A stretch of 64,000 nt of DNA from Diphasiastrum complanatum. Taxonomy: Eukaryota; Streptophyta; Lycopodiopsida; Lycopodiales; Lycopodiaceae. A model generated the notes under the pieces. The model was not told the DNA's origin. It worked only from the letters and a program-made list of their open reading frames with translations, and searched no databases. Shown one piece after another: positions 1 through 11,500 of this stretch. Made by a program: the position numbers and the translations under genes. The stretch covers positions 50,166,367-50,230,366 of the forward strand of contig CM055107.1 in NCBI GenBank assembly GCA_029204225.1. The letters are read 5' to 3'. Position 1 is the first letter of the stretch. Each line of letters begins with the position of its first letter.

Positions 1-139
1 ATAAAGGTATTACATAACATGTACAAAAAACAGTTCTTAGATAAAAGATGATCATACATACCTTGCAAGCTCGCATACTTCTTTCAATTAATCTTTTATT
101 TTGCATAACAAGTACTTGAATATTGTGTTGTTGAAGATT
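1..139. other. Unassigned AT-rich sequence
   Basis: No coding frame, RNA gene or repeat that I recognise is visible here; the sequence leads into the tandem duplication that starts at about 140. Confidence 0.4.
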
Positions 140-329
140 AGTGATCTCCCCCCCTCTCTATATCGTCTGTAGCTAGTATAACTTTAAACATCACACAAGG
201 GCAACTAGCTACTTCTGATGGTTGAAAACAAACAAGTGATCTCTCCTCTTTGTATCGTCTGTAGCTAGTATAGCTTAAAACATCACTCAAGGGCAACTAG
301 CTATTTCCAATGGTCGAAAACAAACAAGC
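140..329. repeat. 95-bp tandem duplication
   Basis: Two adjacent copies (140-234 and 235-329) share the order agtgatctc, atcgtctgtagctagtat, gggcaactagcta and gaaaacaaacaag with a constant offset of 95 bases. They differ by scattered substitutions and small indels. Nothing coding is associated with the unit. Confidence 0.8.
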
Positions 330-1471
330 TAATTTCAACCTCCACTAGAAAATTCTCCCAAACTCTGGGATGTTTTCCAAATGCTCTTTGTGGAAGCAAA
401 AATTTGATCAATTTATTACCAGCACTGAATTTGCATGAAAAAGGACATATAGTACTCACTTGAAAGTGATTTGAAATATTCTACTTTAGATCGATCGGCT
501 CGATGAACTTGTTGTTGACAACTTGGATTTTTATATCAAATTATCAATCACTTCAAATAATTATTTTTTAATTCGGAATTGGCTATTCAATGTCCTCTCC
601 CATTGAGATGCATTTTTTATATGTGATTTCAATTACAGCTTCATTTCCTATGGCTAAGCTAGTTATGATACCAATTGATTTATTTTGTCTCAACAAATAC
701 TTAATTTGGTCACAATTTTAGATTTCACTCTTGAATGTCCTCATATGTGTGGGCAATTTGCATTCGAACCCATGCTCTCCCAAAGGGGATAGGGAGTCTA
801 CCCAATTCACAACTTGTTGAAGGACACAATTCTGGATTTTAGAGCAAGACGACTTACCAATATAGACATGTACTCTAAAGCTAATACATTTGATTGATCA
901 AATTATTTGGTGCCAGTGTTTTTTATGTGCAGTTTAAAAAATTTATTTTCCTTAGGCTACTTTCTCAAAGTGACCATAATATCATCCTAAACATTAGAAA
1001 TCCAAATTGCATCCTTGAGAAATAATGATGGCACTCATTTTCATAATAGGCCTATGATAAACTACAATCTCTAAAGAGTGGCACACATATAAATTATTCA
1101 GAGCTTGAGAGTAACCAAAATGAAGAAGTGGAAGTGTTATATTCAAGCCTATATACATATTTTTGGGACAATTTGTTGCAACAACATGGCCTTGGTAACT
1201 ATGAAAGCCTCCAAAACTAGACATTTCTAATACAAAAGTTTGTAGTCAATGTCTTCTCATAAAGAAGGCGATACAAAAATTCAATGTGCTAAGTTTATAG
1301 ATGATACACCTAGGTGTCTAGAAATCGAGTCCTATTTTGAACCTGATTATAAATTGTGGTCTCTTTCTCTATCTCGTTCTTGCTAAATCTTATTCTCTCC
1401 TAAGATTTTTTCCAACGATATTGCTTTACTGAGTTGTGTTGATGAGCGCCTTGTTCTCAACTTCTAAAATG
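330..1471. other. Unassigned AT-rich intergenic sequence
   Basis: No frame longer than about 75 codons and no recognisable domain is present. The short minus-strand frame at 994-1224 has no known motif. A B-box-like stretch near 750-765 is discussed among the rejected items. Confidence 0.5.
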
Positions 1472-2199
1472 GGCTACACAACCATGTTATGCTTACTATT
1501 AGAAAATATGAGATTCTCATTTCCTTCATGGAACATATAACTAGTAGTTAACCTTTGACCGTCATGTTGCTTCCTAGTCAACAAAATTGTTTTTACTTGG
1601 GCTACTTATTTTCACTAACATACAATGAGCCGTTGAGATTTACTATTGACATACCTCAAAATTCACTTTGTTGTCTTTCAATAATCTTGAGAAGAAGACA
1701 TCATGAGTTGACTCACCAACCGAAAAAACTAATGTGTAGTCTTGTTATTGTTCTGTAGATCAAATTGCCTACTATTTGATGTACAAAGTGATATCCACAA
1801 GGGACGTACAATCAAACACAGGCAATTTATCAAAACCTCGATAGGTATATTCATTTGCTTGCATGCCTCCATATGGAACATATTGAGCAATTTATTGACA
1901 TGCATAGTCTATGTAAGTAATGGATGCTAGCATTATCTCCTTGGATGAAATGTATCTTCATAAGAAAGTAAACAACAATAATACACGCATTAGTTAGATC
2001 ATGAGTCTTAAATCATCTAAAAAGAAATTTCATGTGATTTGAATTTGCTTTGATCATACCTCACACAATAACATATCGCGGCAATTCCGACGTGGGGTTC
2101 CGACGGATTTTTAGAAATTTTATAATCCATCGCATTTTGACACATTGAATTCCGACATCCAAGCAAAAGATTTGAGAATGGACCTCCGGTGATTGGCAA
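1472..2199. repeat. Left arm of a ~730-bp dispersed inverted repeat
   Basis: This interval matches the reverse complement of 49864-50592 along its whole length, at roughly 88-90% identity by eye. For example, ggctacacaaccatgttat at 1472 mirrors the bases ending at 50592, and ccggtgattggca near 2187-2199 mirrors 49864-49877. Short frames in either arm are not preserved between the copies, so I read the repeat as non-coding. It may be the end region of a DNA transposon, because ATTCCGAC/GTCGGAAT motifs recur towards its right end. Confidence 0.8.
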
Positions 2200-2475
2200 A
2201 TTTAGACGACAACGAATTTTCAAAGTTGACGTTGGAATCCAACATGTCGGAATCCAACCCGCAAAGATGGAGATGACATATCATACCTTTTAAAAAAAAA
2301 AAGACTTCGCATCGGACATGACTATCGTATTCTGACGTCCGCGTCGGCAATCTGATGCACGATCCACGGTCCTGTGACTGACGTGTGCGGCCTGCAAACA
2401 TGAACATCGAATTTTGACCTCTTCTTTGGATGTTGGATTCCAACGTCTATTTTCATTTTGGATTCCCGCGATCCT
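2080..2475. repeat. Cluster of TTCCGAC / GTCGGAA short motifs
   Basis: Variants of ttccgac and its complement gtcggaa or ttggaatcc recur on both strands, for example near 2089, 2098, 2149, 2229, 2246, 2331 and 2433. Similar motifs are present in the inverted partner arm at about 49900-49990 and near 51500-51600. Dense short motifs in both orientations are typical of transposase-binding subterminal regions of CACTA or Mutator-like elements, but no transposase is adjacent, so this role is an inference. Confidence 0.4.
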
Positions 2476-2638
2476 TCTGCTTTGTTCTCACTTTTGCTCT
2501 TGCAACTTGGAGCGATCTTGGAGCAATTTGAGGCGATTTGAGCATGGATGTTGATGCTCCTCATCCTATTGATGGTTTGAGGTTAGTGCTTGATGATTTA
2601 TAAAGTTTTTGAAGTTCATGTTTTGTTTTTTTAAAGAG

Positions 2639-2683
2639 AGAGATGTGTGTGTGTGTGTGCGTGTGATAGAGAGAGAGGGGAGA

Positions 2684-2743
<60 letters not shown>

Positions 2744-2880
2744 AGTGTGTGTGTGTGAGAGAGGGAGAGAGAGGAGATGAGTGTGTGCGTACATGCATTA
2801 GTTTAAGAGAGAGAAAAAAAGAGAGTCTGTTTTTCATTTTGAATTAGTTTAAGATTTGTGAGAAAGAGAGAGAGTGTGTG
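2639..2880. repeat. Compound GA/TG microsatellite
   Basis: Alternating blocks of (TG)n and (GA)n with short interruptions. The repeated phrase ttagtttaag (near 2798, 2845 and 2901) suggests that the block grew partly by duplication of a larger segment. Charged or Ser/Leu/His-rich frames across it are simple-repeat artefacts. Confidence 0.9.
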
Positions 2881-2916
2881 TGTATGTTTTGCATTTTGCA
2901 TTAGTTTAAGATTTTT

Positions 2917-3089
<173 letters not shown>

Positions 3090-3131
3090 TGTTAAGAGAG
3101 AGATAAAGAATAAGTGTGTTTAATTTAAGAT

Positions 3132-3611
3132 TTAAGAAGTGTACAGGGTTACATGTCCTTCACCTTTGCAATTTCTGCACAAGGGTACATATCCAATCTG
3201 TTTCTTTGGTTCAGGGCAGTCATTGGAATAATGTCCAGGTGTTCCACAATCAAAATAGGTAGGTATCTGCTCTGTCCTTTGGACACTGTTCTTCTGCTGA
3301 TTAGGTATATACTTCTGCACCAGAATAAATTTTTTCATAGGAGGTCTGTATGAAGGATAGACTATTGTAGTAGTAATTCTCAGATTAGAAGCTTGTACTT
3401 CATATATAGTCTCACTAGGATCTACCTCCATTAAATAAACTAGTTCGTTGTTAGAATTTCCTTCCTTATAGGAAACTTGCATTTTAGCTTTACATTCCGA
3501 ATAATGGTGACCTTCCTTATTGCACTTTGTACACCATGCATTTGACTTTCTTAATATATTGGGAGATTTTCTTTTATTCTTCGGTTGAAGAATATGAACT
3601 TTCAAATCCAC
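3132..3611 (-). pseudogene. Ty3/gypsy-like gag C-terminus with zinc knuckles (remnant)
   Basis: A 159-codon minus-strand frame. It has one canonical CCHC knuckle near residues 27-40 (C-x2-C-x4-H-x4-C). A second knuckle near residues 119-132 has its first cysteine replaced by tyrosine (Y-F-D-C, then H and C in place). A third (CRNCKGEGH) is cut off by the end of the frame. Knuckle arrays of this kind bind genomic RNA in retroelement nucleocapsids. The frame continues, after frameshifts, the gag domain upstream on the same strand (4588-3917). No protease or reverse transcriptase follows; the reading direction runs straight into the GA microsatellite, so the element is truncated at its 3' side. 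Confidence 0.7.
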
Positions 3612-3916
3612 AAATTTTCTTTCAAGTTTGGATACTTCCTTTTTCCATAAGGTCTACTATTTTCGATCGCTCTTCTTTGGATCTTCCATTCTTTTTTGAT
3701 CTTTTGTTCATGTCTTATGGCATTTTGAAGTTCTCCTTGGAGATTCATCTTCACTCAAATTATCCGAATCTGAACTAGAACTTGATGATGAACTAGTCTC
3801 CGATCCTGGTCGTCTGAAGAATATTTATTCTCTTTTTTTTTTATAAGCTCTTTCCTTGACCTTCGGCTTCTCCATATCCGAGAAGTCTCATAATTCTTGT
3901 CGTAGCAATTACATGC

Positions 3917-4588
3917 TCAAGACTTTCCATAGGTCCTTGCCTGCAATATCGATCTATTCTTTTGGGTAATCCCCTCAAGAACCATTCGATCTTCATGGCT
4001 ACTGGATATACTCCACTCAGTTGACCAATTAGTTTTTTTGACCCTTCGAGTATACTTCCTTAGAGATTCTTTCTCTTTTTGCCTGATTGAATTCAATTGG
4101 GCAAGTATTTGTGTTGAATAACCAATTTTTCTTAATTGCTTCACGAATTGGATTTTTAAATCTCCCCAAGTTGTTAACAGATCTGATTCGATCTGGCTGT
4201 ACCATCTTCTGGCTTCTTTTCTAAGAAGTCCGGTTAATATCCTTAGTTTGTCAGCATTTAAACTTTCTCTATTGCTTGTTGCACTAGACTCAAACTGAGA
4301 CACATAGCTATCTGCATCTTCTAAGGCTTTTCCATTAAGATAATCATACCAGATTTTAGAAGAAGACAATCCTGGAGCAACCATATCTTCTTTATCTCCG
4401 TCGTCCCGATCAAGGGGTGGATTGGGTGATTTTTCTTTTTCCAATTCACTTTCTGATGTGGAAGACTCCTTGTAATCAAGTCTCCTTCTTCGAGTATCCC
4501 AGTTTAATTCTCATTCCTGTTCTCTGCGCCTTCGTCTTTCTTCTATTTTCTTTCTTTGTCTTTCTCTCCAATATTGGTCTTCGAACAT
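3917..4588 (-). pseudogene. Ty3/gypsy-like gag, N-terminal and capsid part (broken)
   Basis: Reading leftwards from an ATG at 4588-4586, the frame opens with a very basic, Arg/Glu-rich leader. It meets an in-frame TGA at 4513-4511 and stays open to 3917. The 175-codon open part has the retrotransposon gag signature with an ARRWY motif and a following W-x3-K-x2-F-x-K stretch (PF03732-like), the fold that forms the particle shell. Near 3940 the frame shifts and gag-like sequence continues in another frame. The TGA is one C-to-T change away from an Arg codon. A pararetrovirus origin cannot be excluded without a polymerase, but the domain order fits gypsy. Confidence 0.7.
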
Positions 4589-5794
4589 AAAAGTACAGAA
4601 AGGTTGGATTTTGTAACTTTAACATTTAAAAGATTGAAAATCGATTTTACAAAAAAAAAAATTGATGGGTCAAAAATTGAATATTTTTGGACAAGTCCGT
4701 CGACTCTGGGTCGGATCGGATTGATTTGAATATTTTTGATCCAATAGAAATTCCATTCTTAACAAAAATTGATCGAAAGAAATTCAACACGTGGAGAGAT
4801 GGTAATCCTTTCTTCACACGATCTCGTGCATCAACAAGTGCGTATAGACAAGTGGTATTTTCATCTCATTGTTGCTCATGTCTTTTGAGATATATTACGA
4901 TTTTGTCAGAAAGACTGATTGCATGATATAAAATCTTCTAGGATTATCTTTTAATCAATAATCTTTCTCTTTATAAATCCATCAATTGATCTGCGAATCG
5001 TCAATACCTTCAATGTTTCAATCTCAATCTTCCGCTCACAATGCTCTCTCTCTTGTTTCTATCAAAATGGCTGATCGTGGCCTAATCAGAGGCGGACGCA
5101 TAATTAGAAGATGGGTAATAATGTTGCCCCCAATATCGATGAAGATTCTGATATTACCTCTAAAGATTCTCCTCCTACTAATTACTTTTCCAATATCGAA
5201 GAGATTTTTTCTAAAGAAGTAGAACCAGAACAAGAAGAACCTGGTTCCAGAGAATACAATAATCCATTGGTTCGCAATCTTCCGGCGTTCAGAGTATTGG
5301 CAATGTTGTTGATATTATGCACAAGTTTATACATGTTCAGCTTGATTATGGCTTTGTATTACAGAACCCGTTTGATGTAGAAATTTTGTTGTCAAAATTT
5401 TGCGTAGTATTATACTAAAGAAGACTCTGATGTTAATGCATCTTTGGATATGAATATTATTTCTGTTTATATTGCAACATGCTTGTTTCATGGATATGCA
5501 TAATTCTCAATTGCTCTGACAATATCTTGATAACAAGTCTTGTGAAGCTTGTTTCAATGAAATTCTCCTTTAGTTTTTAGAAGATTTCCCAAGATCAAAA
5601 TTTATTGTTCAAGTAGGAGGTTAAATCTCCTGAAATAGCCAACTTGTCCAAGGAATAGTCTAAGCGAGTCTCTATCTTCAATGCTTCTAAAAAAATTCTC
5701 GCTGGACATCTTGAATCACATTCCTTGAACCACAGAATAATAATTCCCACAGATTAATATCCCATTCTCCCTGATGGCCCCAAAATTTGGCATA
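4589..5794 (-). other. Untranslated leader of the gypsy remnant
   Basis: Between the gag start and a possible primer-binding site no conserved coding is visible. The short plus-strand frames at 4687-4926 and 4986-5380 have no recognisable domain. On the minus strand a TTTGGGGCCATCAGGGAG-like stretch (about 5770-5788) sits where a primer-binding site would be expected, directly downstream of a possible LTR end. Confidence 0.35.
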
Positions 5795-6720
5795 TGTCGT
5801 GACATATCGAATTGTGTTTTAAGGTATTAATGTAGTATATAAGATGTCGTTCCGCATAAAGAGATAATTAATGACATTATACTCATGGAAATTGTCATTC
5901 AATGTAGAAGATGGTTAATTGATTATCAAGGGATATTTAGTTCAGGCATCCAGTACAGCCTTTTCATTATTAAACGATGATCTCATTAATACTGACAGAA
6001 ATTTGTTAATGGTTCCCTCCAATAAATTGCCATGCATGACCATAATTCAATTGAGAGACTAACAGTCACTACACACACGTCCAGAATGCCCACAAGTTTC
6101 AAAATTATGCTTCCTCCAGTTCTAACTCAGTAGCTAAGCACCCTGCAAAATGACTTGGGGAGTCAAACATCCCCTCTTATCCTACTTCTCATGATCTGAC
6201 CGAAAGCACAATTATAATATTATGAATCAATTCAGACGTATTCTTCAATATGGTTTGGATTTGAACTATCTCAATCGGCCATCAATCACTCTTTACCAAA
6301 CATTCATCATTTACTTGAAAGAGACACAACTTACATATCTATCCAGACTCTGGAAAAAAAGTGAGCAACAAACACATTCGATCGTTTAAAGAGCAAATAT
6401 CCACAATCACTCATACACATAAGCACCAAAGTATTTGCTTACAGAACTGTCCTTATTAAAATTAGGTGTACAACAGCTCTTTATAGTCTTGTGACTGTAG
6501 ATAACCATTTAACTATCATAGCTACTGTAACTACTAAATTCTCGGATTTGGATAATTTTCGACCTTGGATCGGATCGGATCAGGTCTAAAAATTCCAATC
6601 CAGTGGAAATCCGATTCTTAGTAAAAATCCGATCTAGTCAAGAGTCCAAAATACTTAAACTTCCAAAACACTTAAACTATTCATTACTTCGGGAAAGCGA
6701 CTATATATAATCAAAGCTTT
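5795..6720 (-). repeat. Possible 5' LTR (part) of the gypsy remnant
   Basis: On the minus strand the sequence ends in TGTCACGACA immediately before the PBS-like stretch, as an LTR should (terminal CA). A TATA-like tatatata lies at 6702-6709 in a plausible promoter position. No second copy exists in the window and I cannot find the other boundary, so the extent is a guess. Confidence 0.3.
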
Positions 6721-6831
6721 AAAGAAATAAAAACTGGTCATGTGACTAAATCATGTCATCACAAGCACATATTCCGATAGCTATTCCGATGGCTAATTTT
6801 GTATTCATCAGATGATTTAGGGTGTTGTGCT
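6721..6831. other. Unassigned spacer
   Basis: Short AT-rich spacer with a doubled 'attccgat(a/g)gcta' phrase near 6773 and 6783; nothing else is recognisable. Confidence 0.3.
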
Positions 6832-7175
6832 TTGTTGTAGATCCACATATTTTGTTGTACTAGATTTTCAGTTGGTCGGAGTGGTCATCGGAATACGCGG
6901 ATTTCTTTGATTCAGTTTAGCGTCTCCGATTTCGATGGCTTCCGAAGCCAATTCATTCCAAGTAGTAGATCCAAGATCTTTTATAGTATCTATATTAGTG
7001 TATTTGTTGTAGATCCAAATATATTGTTGCAGATTTAGATTTCTTGAAGGTCGGAATAGGCGGATATCTTTGATTGGATATATCGTCCCCTATTCTGATA
7101 GCTATTTCGAAGCTAGTTCATTTCAGTATATTGTAGGTCCAAGTTTTTGCATAGTACCTATATTAGTTTTATTTA
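6832..7175. repeat. ~172-bp tandem duplication
   Basis: Two diverged copies start with ttgttgtagatcca at 6832 and 7004. They share cggat(a/t)tctttgatt, tcgaagc(c/t)a, ttcattc/tca and a(g)tatctatattagt in the same order. The repeat may belong to the U3 part of the possible LTR to its left, or to an unrelated element. Confidence 0.65.
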
Positions 7176-8413
7176 ATATAGACCCAAATCGAGTTCATTT
7201 TTTGGATATATGTATCTTTGTTATTTTTCATGTAGATTTAGTTTTTGCTTTGAGTGGATTTAGTTTTTTCAAATTTTTTTTGCAAAAGTTTAGGTTGTTG
7301 CAAGAATTTTTTTTTTTGGTGATATACTTGAGAGCTTCACTATTGGTTTTTGTTTTGCTAGTTTGTTTGATGATTTCTAGGCCGCTGACCATCAGAGCAG
7401 TTGAGATGCACATTCGGTAGCAGATCCCAGGTATTGACTGGGTCGAAATGGAAGTCGAAATGCATGATGCTATTTTCAACAATATACCAATGTCTATTCT
7501 TACGTTTGTTCCAACCTTAAGGCTTTATTGTTTTATAAAAGCCGAATGAGAAACACCATCACCAAAAAATTGGGCACTACAAGTATCAAATATCACACTA
7601 GGACAATGGGCCACGGGACGAAAATGGGCAAAACCTTCATACTTAAGGAAGTACCTAAATGCATAAGGGCCACCCAAAGATCAATTATCAAGAAGGACCA
7701 GAAAAATGTCAAAGACCATCTGAATTTAAGAGGATGCCGACAAAATGTGAAATACCGGGCATAAGACCTTGACTCATGTTTACAAATGGGACATTTCTAT
7801 TGGATGAGAACATTGACCCACATGGGCCATGTACTTTGGTCATGTATGCCCATGTGGCCCTATCCACACTCTTCAGCCATTTCAGAGTCCACATGGCACA
7901 AGGCCAAAAAGTCTTAATGAACCCTTGAAAATGAAATGTTGAATGGTCAAAGGATAGGATGAAATGAAAAATTGAAAGGTTGGGCCGTCATCCGTTCACA
8001 GATATACATGCATGGCCAGCCTCACGCAAACGGAACCAGATCAAGAACCAGCTCTATTTTTTCATATCATTATGCTTTCATGTTTGTTTTATTGCGTAGC
8101 CTTGCAGAGGTGCGATGGTGATATTCCTTCTTTACGTAATTTGTTGAGGGTGATGGAGACCAACTTTTCTTTCATGAGAGCCAAAAGGATTGTGGAACTG
8201 ATCGTTGTGTTTGAGAATTTCTTGAGTTGATCTATCAAAATCACTATCACGGAGCTAACACATATCAAAGATGGAGAGTGTGGTAGATTTCAATGTGTTC
8301 ATGGAAAGATATGTAGTTGAAAGCATCTCATTTACTCTGAGTAACATTAGTATTGTTGAATATCATGTTTCCGAGAGTATTGATCACCCAAGTACGTAAG
8401 AGCTTCAGGGGAA
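7176..8413. other. Unassigned sequence left of the large LTR element
   Basis: Several frames of 60-116 codons exist (for example 7070-7420 and 7528-7764), but none has a recognisable domain and the first is dominated by T-rich hydrophobic codons. I see no repeat shared with the rest of the window. Confidence 0.4.
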
Positions 8414-11037
8414 TGGTACTTTGATTATGAGAACGATGGATTAATGGTTAAGTCTACTCCTGCTCAAGAGCTAATATGGGCAGAGTCTCAGAGCTCCAAA
8501 TTTTGATTGACCAGCGTTGCTACATTAACTACTTTGATTAAGATTTGTGGAGGTTACATACAGAGCAATTGTTGCAGATCATGATCACTGACGGACGGGA
8601 TAGGGAGATAAATCCTAGCTGACAACGTGAGCATCCTCTGAACGTGCGTTGACTCACAAAATTATCATCATGTTGCTCTCTATCCTCCATGAAAGATTTG
8701 ACGCATTCCATTGCTACTGCTGCAGTTGAGAACTATCGTCGTTGACTATCCTCATAGTGCGAATACCACTCAGTTTTCAGTCGAGTTTCAGTCTATGGTG
8801 CGATCATTTGAAGAGACCATTGTTTCAGTACCTACATGAGCATGATTGAGTTAAGCAGCACCTATCGGGCCTAAGCAGACATCACTACTTTGATGTGTAA
8901 CTGAGAGATTACCTTCAATCGATCTCTATGGGAGTGCTCACCGTGCATTTAAGCAGTTGTATTATGAGTACTGGTCTGTACTGCTCTTACATCAGTTTTG
9001 AAGTATGGATTCTCAGTATACTATTATCTGTCTCTATATAGTGATGAGATAACTAATTTCATGATGACTCCTATCAAAGCACTGATCCATATGTGCAGTT
9101 TTGAGTATAGACTTTTCAATGATTATGAGGAAGTTCTGCATGATGACTTGTACATATTCCTGCTAATCAAGTGCATTCCACAGATGTTTGAATACTGAAT
9201 ATCAAACATCGGTCTATGAGAGAGTGAGAGCTTTATTATCAGGCTACTAAAATCAGTGAGGAATCGCTATTAGCAATGGATATTCTGAGTGAGAATAATT
9301 CCAAATCCTGGGATTGATTTGAGCAAATGTTAACTCCATCACTGATATGGGGACCCATTGAGAATGTACGTCTGATTATCGTGGAAGAGCCATCATTGAA
9401 CTAGAGCTGTCATTGTTGTCTGCTATGGAGCAATCGAAGGATGTTGTCTCTGTTGCTTTGTCGATTGAAACTTGTTAAAAATAGTTTGTAGAAGACTAAT
9501 GAGGAAGCTGATATCAAGCTGTCCATGAACTGCATGAGCTCACTTTGGATCCTGCACGACTATCAGTCATTCTAGCAACCAGTCTGCACTTAGGAGCAAC
9601 ACTTCTTGGTGTCTACAAGGTGAACTCCAACAACACTACACACTCCCGGAAGCCTAACCTTTGCATGATTGGTCTCTGATTTCCTGCGGGGTGGAGCTGG
9701 AGGAGACGTGAGAAGAGAACCTCACATGTAAGTTTCCTCATTTGTTCTGACACTCTGCTAATTGCGTATTCAATCTATGATAGATGATGCAATTGTGTAT
9801 GTCATAGATGTCGCAGCAGTGATTACAGCTTCATATTGAAAAAACTTTAATGCATATTGTTTTCTTCCATGTCTTCATAAAGAAAGATTATAGCATGTGC
9901 TAAAAGAACTCTTAGATAGTGTATTGTTATGTCTCAGGAGAAAGTTAAATGCAGGATAGTTGTGATTTGAGGTGATGATAGTTTTAGACTCTACCAGAAT
10001 TGCTAGTTTGCGCAGAATGACTGCTTTTTGTCTAAATGTATGGAGAAAGCTTTAAGGAATGTTGCTTGGGTGAATGTGATGAGTGAATCAAGCAAGTCAT
10101 CCTCGTCTCCTTGGAACAAAGGAGTGAGGTTAAGCTCACTCTAGTTGGAACACACTACATGAGCTAAGAACAAACCTATTGTCGATCTTCATCTAGAACC
10201 ACAAAGTCAAGATAACCCGTTGGAACACACGGTTCTTGACTATTCACTATCAGCCATCTACAAACCAAGATGGTTTGGGAATTGCACGCTACACTTGAAC
10301 AGCTCCCATGACTATTTAGATGGAAGGGGTGTACTTAACGAATACTTTGGGAAAGGGTCATATAATACAGCCATGATTCACTACCTAATGACAATAAGCA
10401 TCGAGAATGTTTCGTCCAAGCCCTCCCATAGGTCCTAATATTCCGGACACTGCTACACCTTATTTGTATATCACAGTCCTTATAGGCCTGAAAATAATGT
10501 ACCAACAACAGATTGTGTCCATCTTTAGTGCTACTAGATTAGCAGAGATCCTAGCAACTCCAGAGCCCTGCATATTACCACTGCTAGATTATGGTAGGAC
10601 TAGGGATGTTTGTATTATGATCCTCTTCTAGAAATGTTAGAAGCCCACACATGCATAGAGGTTTATGTGAATGATTATTGATTGAGGAGTGTTAGTTATA
10701 TTGAGAGCTTGACATGTCAGAGAAGCAGTCAACTATTACATGGCCTACACCTCAAACCCAAGGAGGTATTGCCCCGTAGTCAAAATAATCGGATGGGGTT
10801 CACTAGAACCTATATCATTAGACACCACCATTGAAATTGTAAGGCCTGGAAAACCTCTATTAGCTATAGAGGTATGGCTTGATCAATAGAACATGTCAGA
10901 GATCCCCTAGTTAGCTTTGTGTTTGAGACGTGTACTACCATTCTCGTAACAGCATGACACTGAACACATAGTGGTGTTGTATCCTGTTATGTGTTTTGCC
11001 CTTAGCTTTGATCCCCTGAGTGGGAAATGCCGTAACA
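8414..11037 (+). repeat. Left LTR (2.6 kb, internally deleted)
   Basis: Collinear with 17257-20455 at roughly 93-95% identity by eye. Compared with the right copy it lacks about 595 bases (19666-20260 of the other copy); the break lies in ggcctgg / gggctgg microhomology at about 10845. It ends in CGTAACA at 11037, directly followed by PBS-like sequence. At over 2.6 kb it is very long for an LTR. Open frames at 8998-9198, 10220-10438 and 10407-10631 have counterparts in the right LTR. Confidence 0.75.
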
Positions 11038-11500
11038 TTTTTGGTGCGTCTACCAGGAGTGGCTTGATAAGGGAGTATTGTTTGGAAAGTAGTTATCATA
11101 CAAATGGAATGTCCTAAGAATTTGCTAAATTGAATGATTACGTTGTTTAGACCATCAGCCGCACACGTAACATTTTTGGTGCGTCTGTCGGGAGTGGCTT
11201 GATAAGGGAATATTGCTTGAAGCGTAGTGATACTATCAATGGTCTACAAATTTCATGTGTCTGTGAGTGCAAGTGTTGAGAATGATTCTATTGTTTAGAC
11301 CGTCAGATGCACACGTAACTTTTTTGGTGTGTCTGTCGGGAGTGGCTTGATAAGGGAATATTGCTTGAAGGGTAGTCATACTATCAATGGTCTACGAATT
11401 TCATGTGTCGGAGATCGCAAGTGTTGCGAATGATTTTGTTGTTTAGACCGTCAGACGCACACGTAACATTTTTGGTGCGTCTGCGGGGAGCTACTTGGAA
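11031..11500 (+). repeat. Tandemly repeated primer-binding-site region (4 copies)
   Basis: The block CGTAACATTTTTGGTGCGTC starts at 11031, 11166, 11314 and 11462, giving unit lengths of 135, 148 and 148. Each unit continues with tgtcgggagtggcttgataagg and ends with ttgtttagaccgtcag. The TGGTGCGTC...GGGAG part resembles the TGGCGCC...CCGGGGA primer sites of many plant gypsy elements, which pair with the 3' end of a tRNA (tRNA-Asp in Athila). Only the first copy abuts the LTR. A fifth, eroded copy without the PBS part lies at about 11927-11985. Confidence 0.7.

Noticed and set aside
740-790. tRNA- or SINE-like B box (complement gggttcgaatgc) on the minus strand
   Set aside because: No A box at the right distance, no cloverleaf and no A- or T-rich tail could be found.
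7070-7420. 116-codon hydrophobic frame as a membrane protein
   Set aside because: The frame crosses the tandem duplication edge, is T-rich (Phe/Leu/Ile by composition), starts within repeat sequence and resembles no family.
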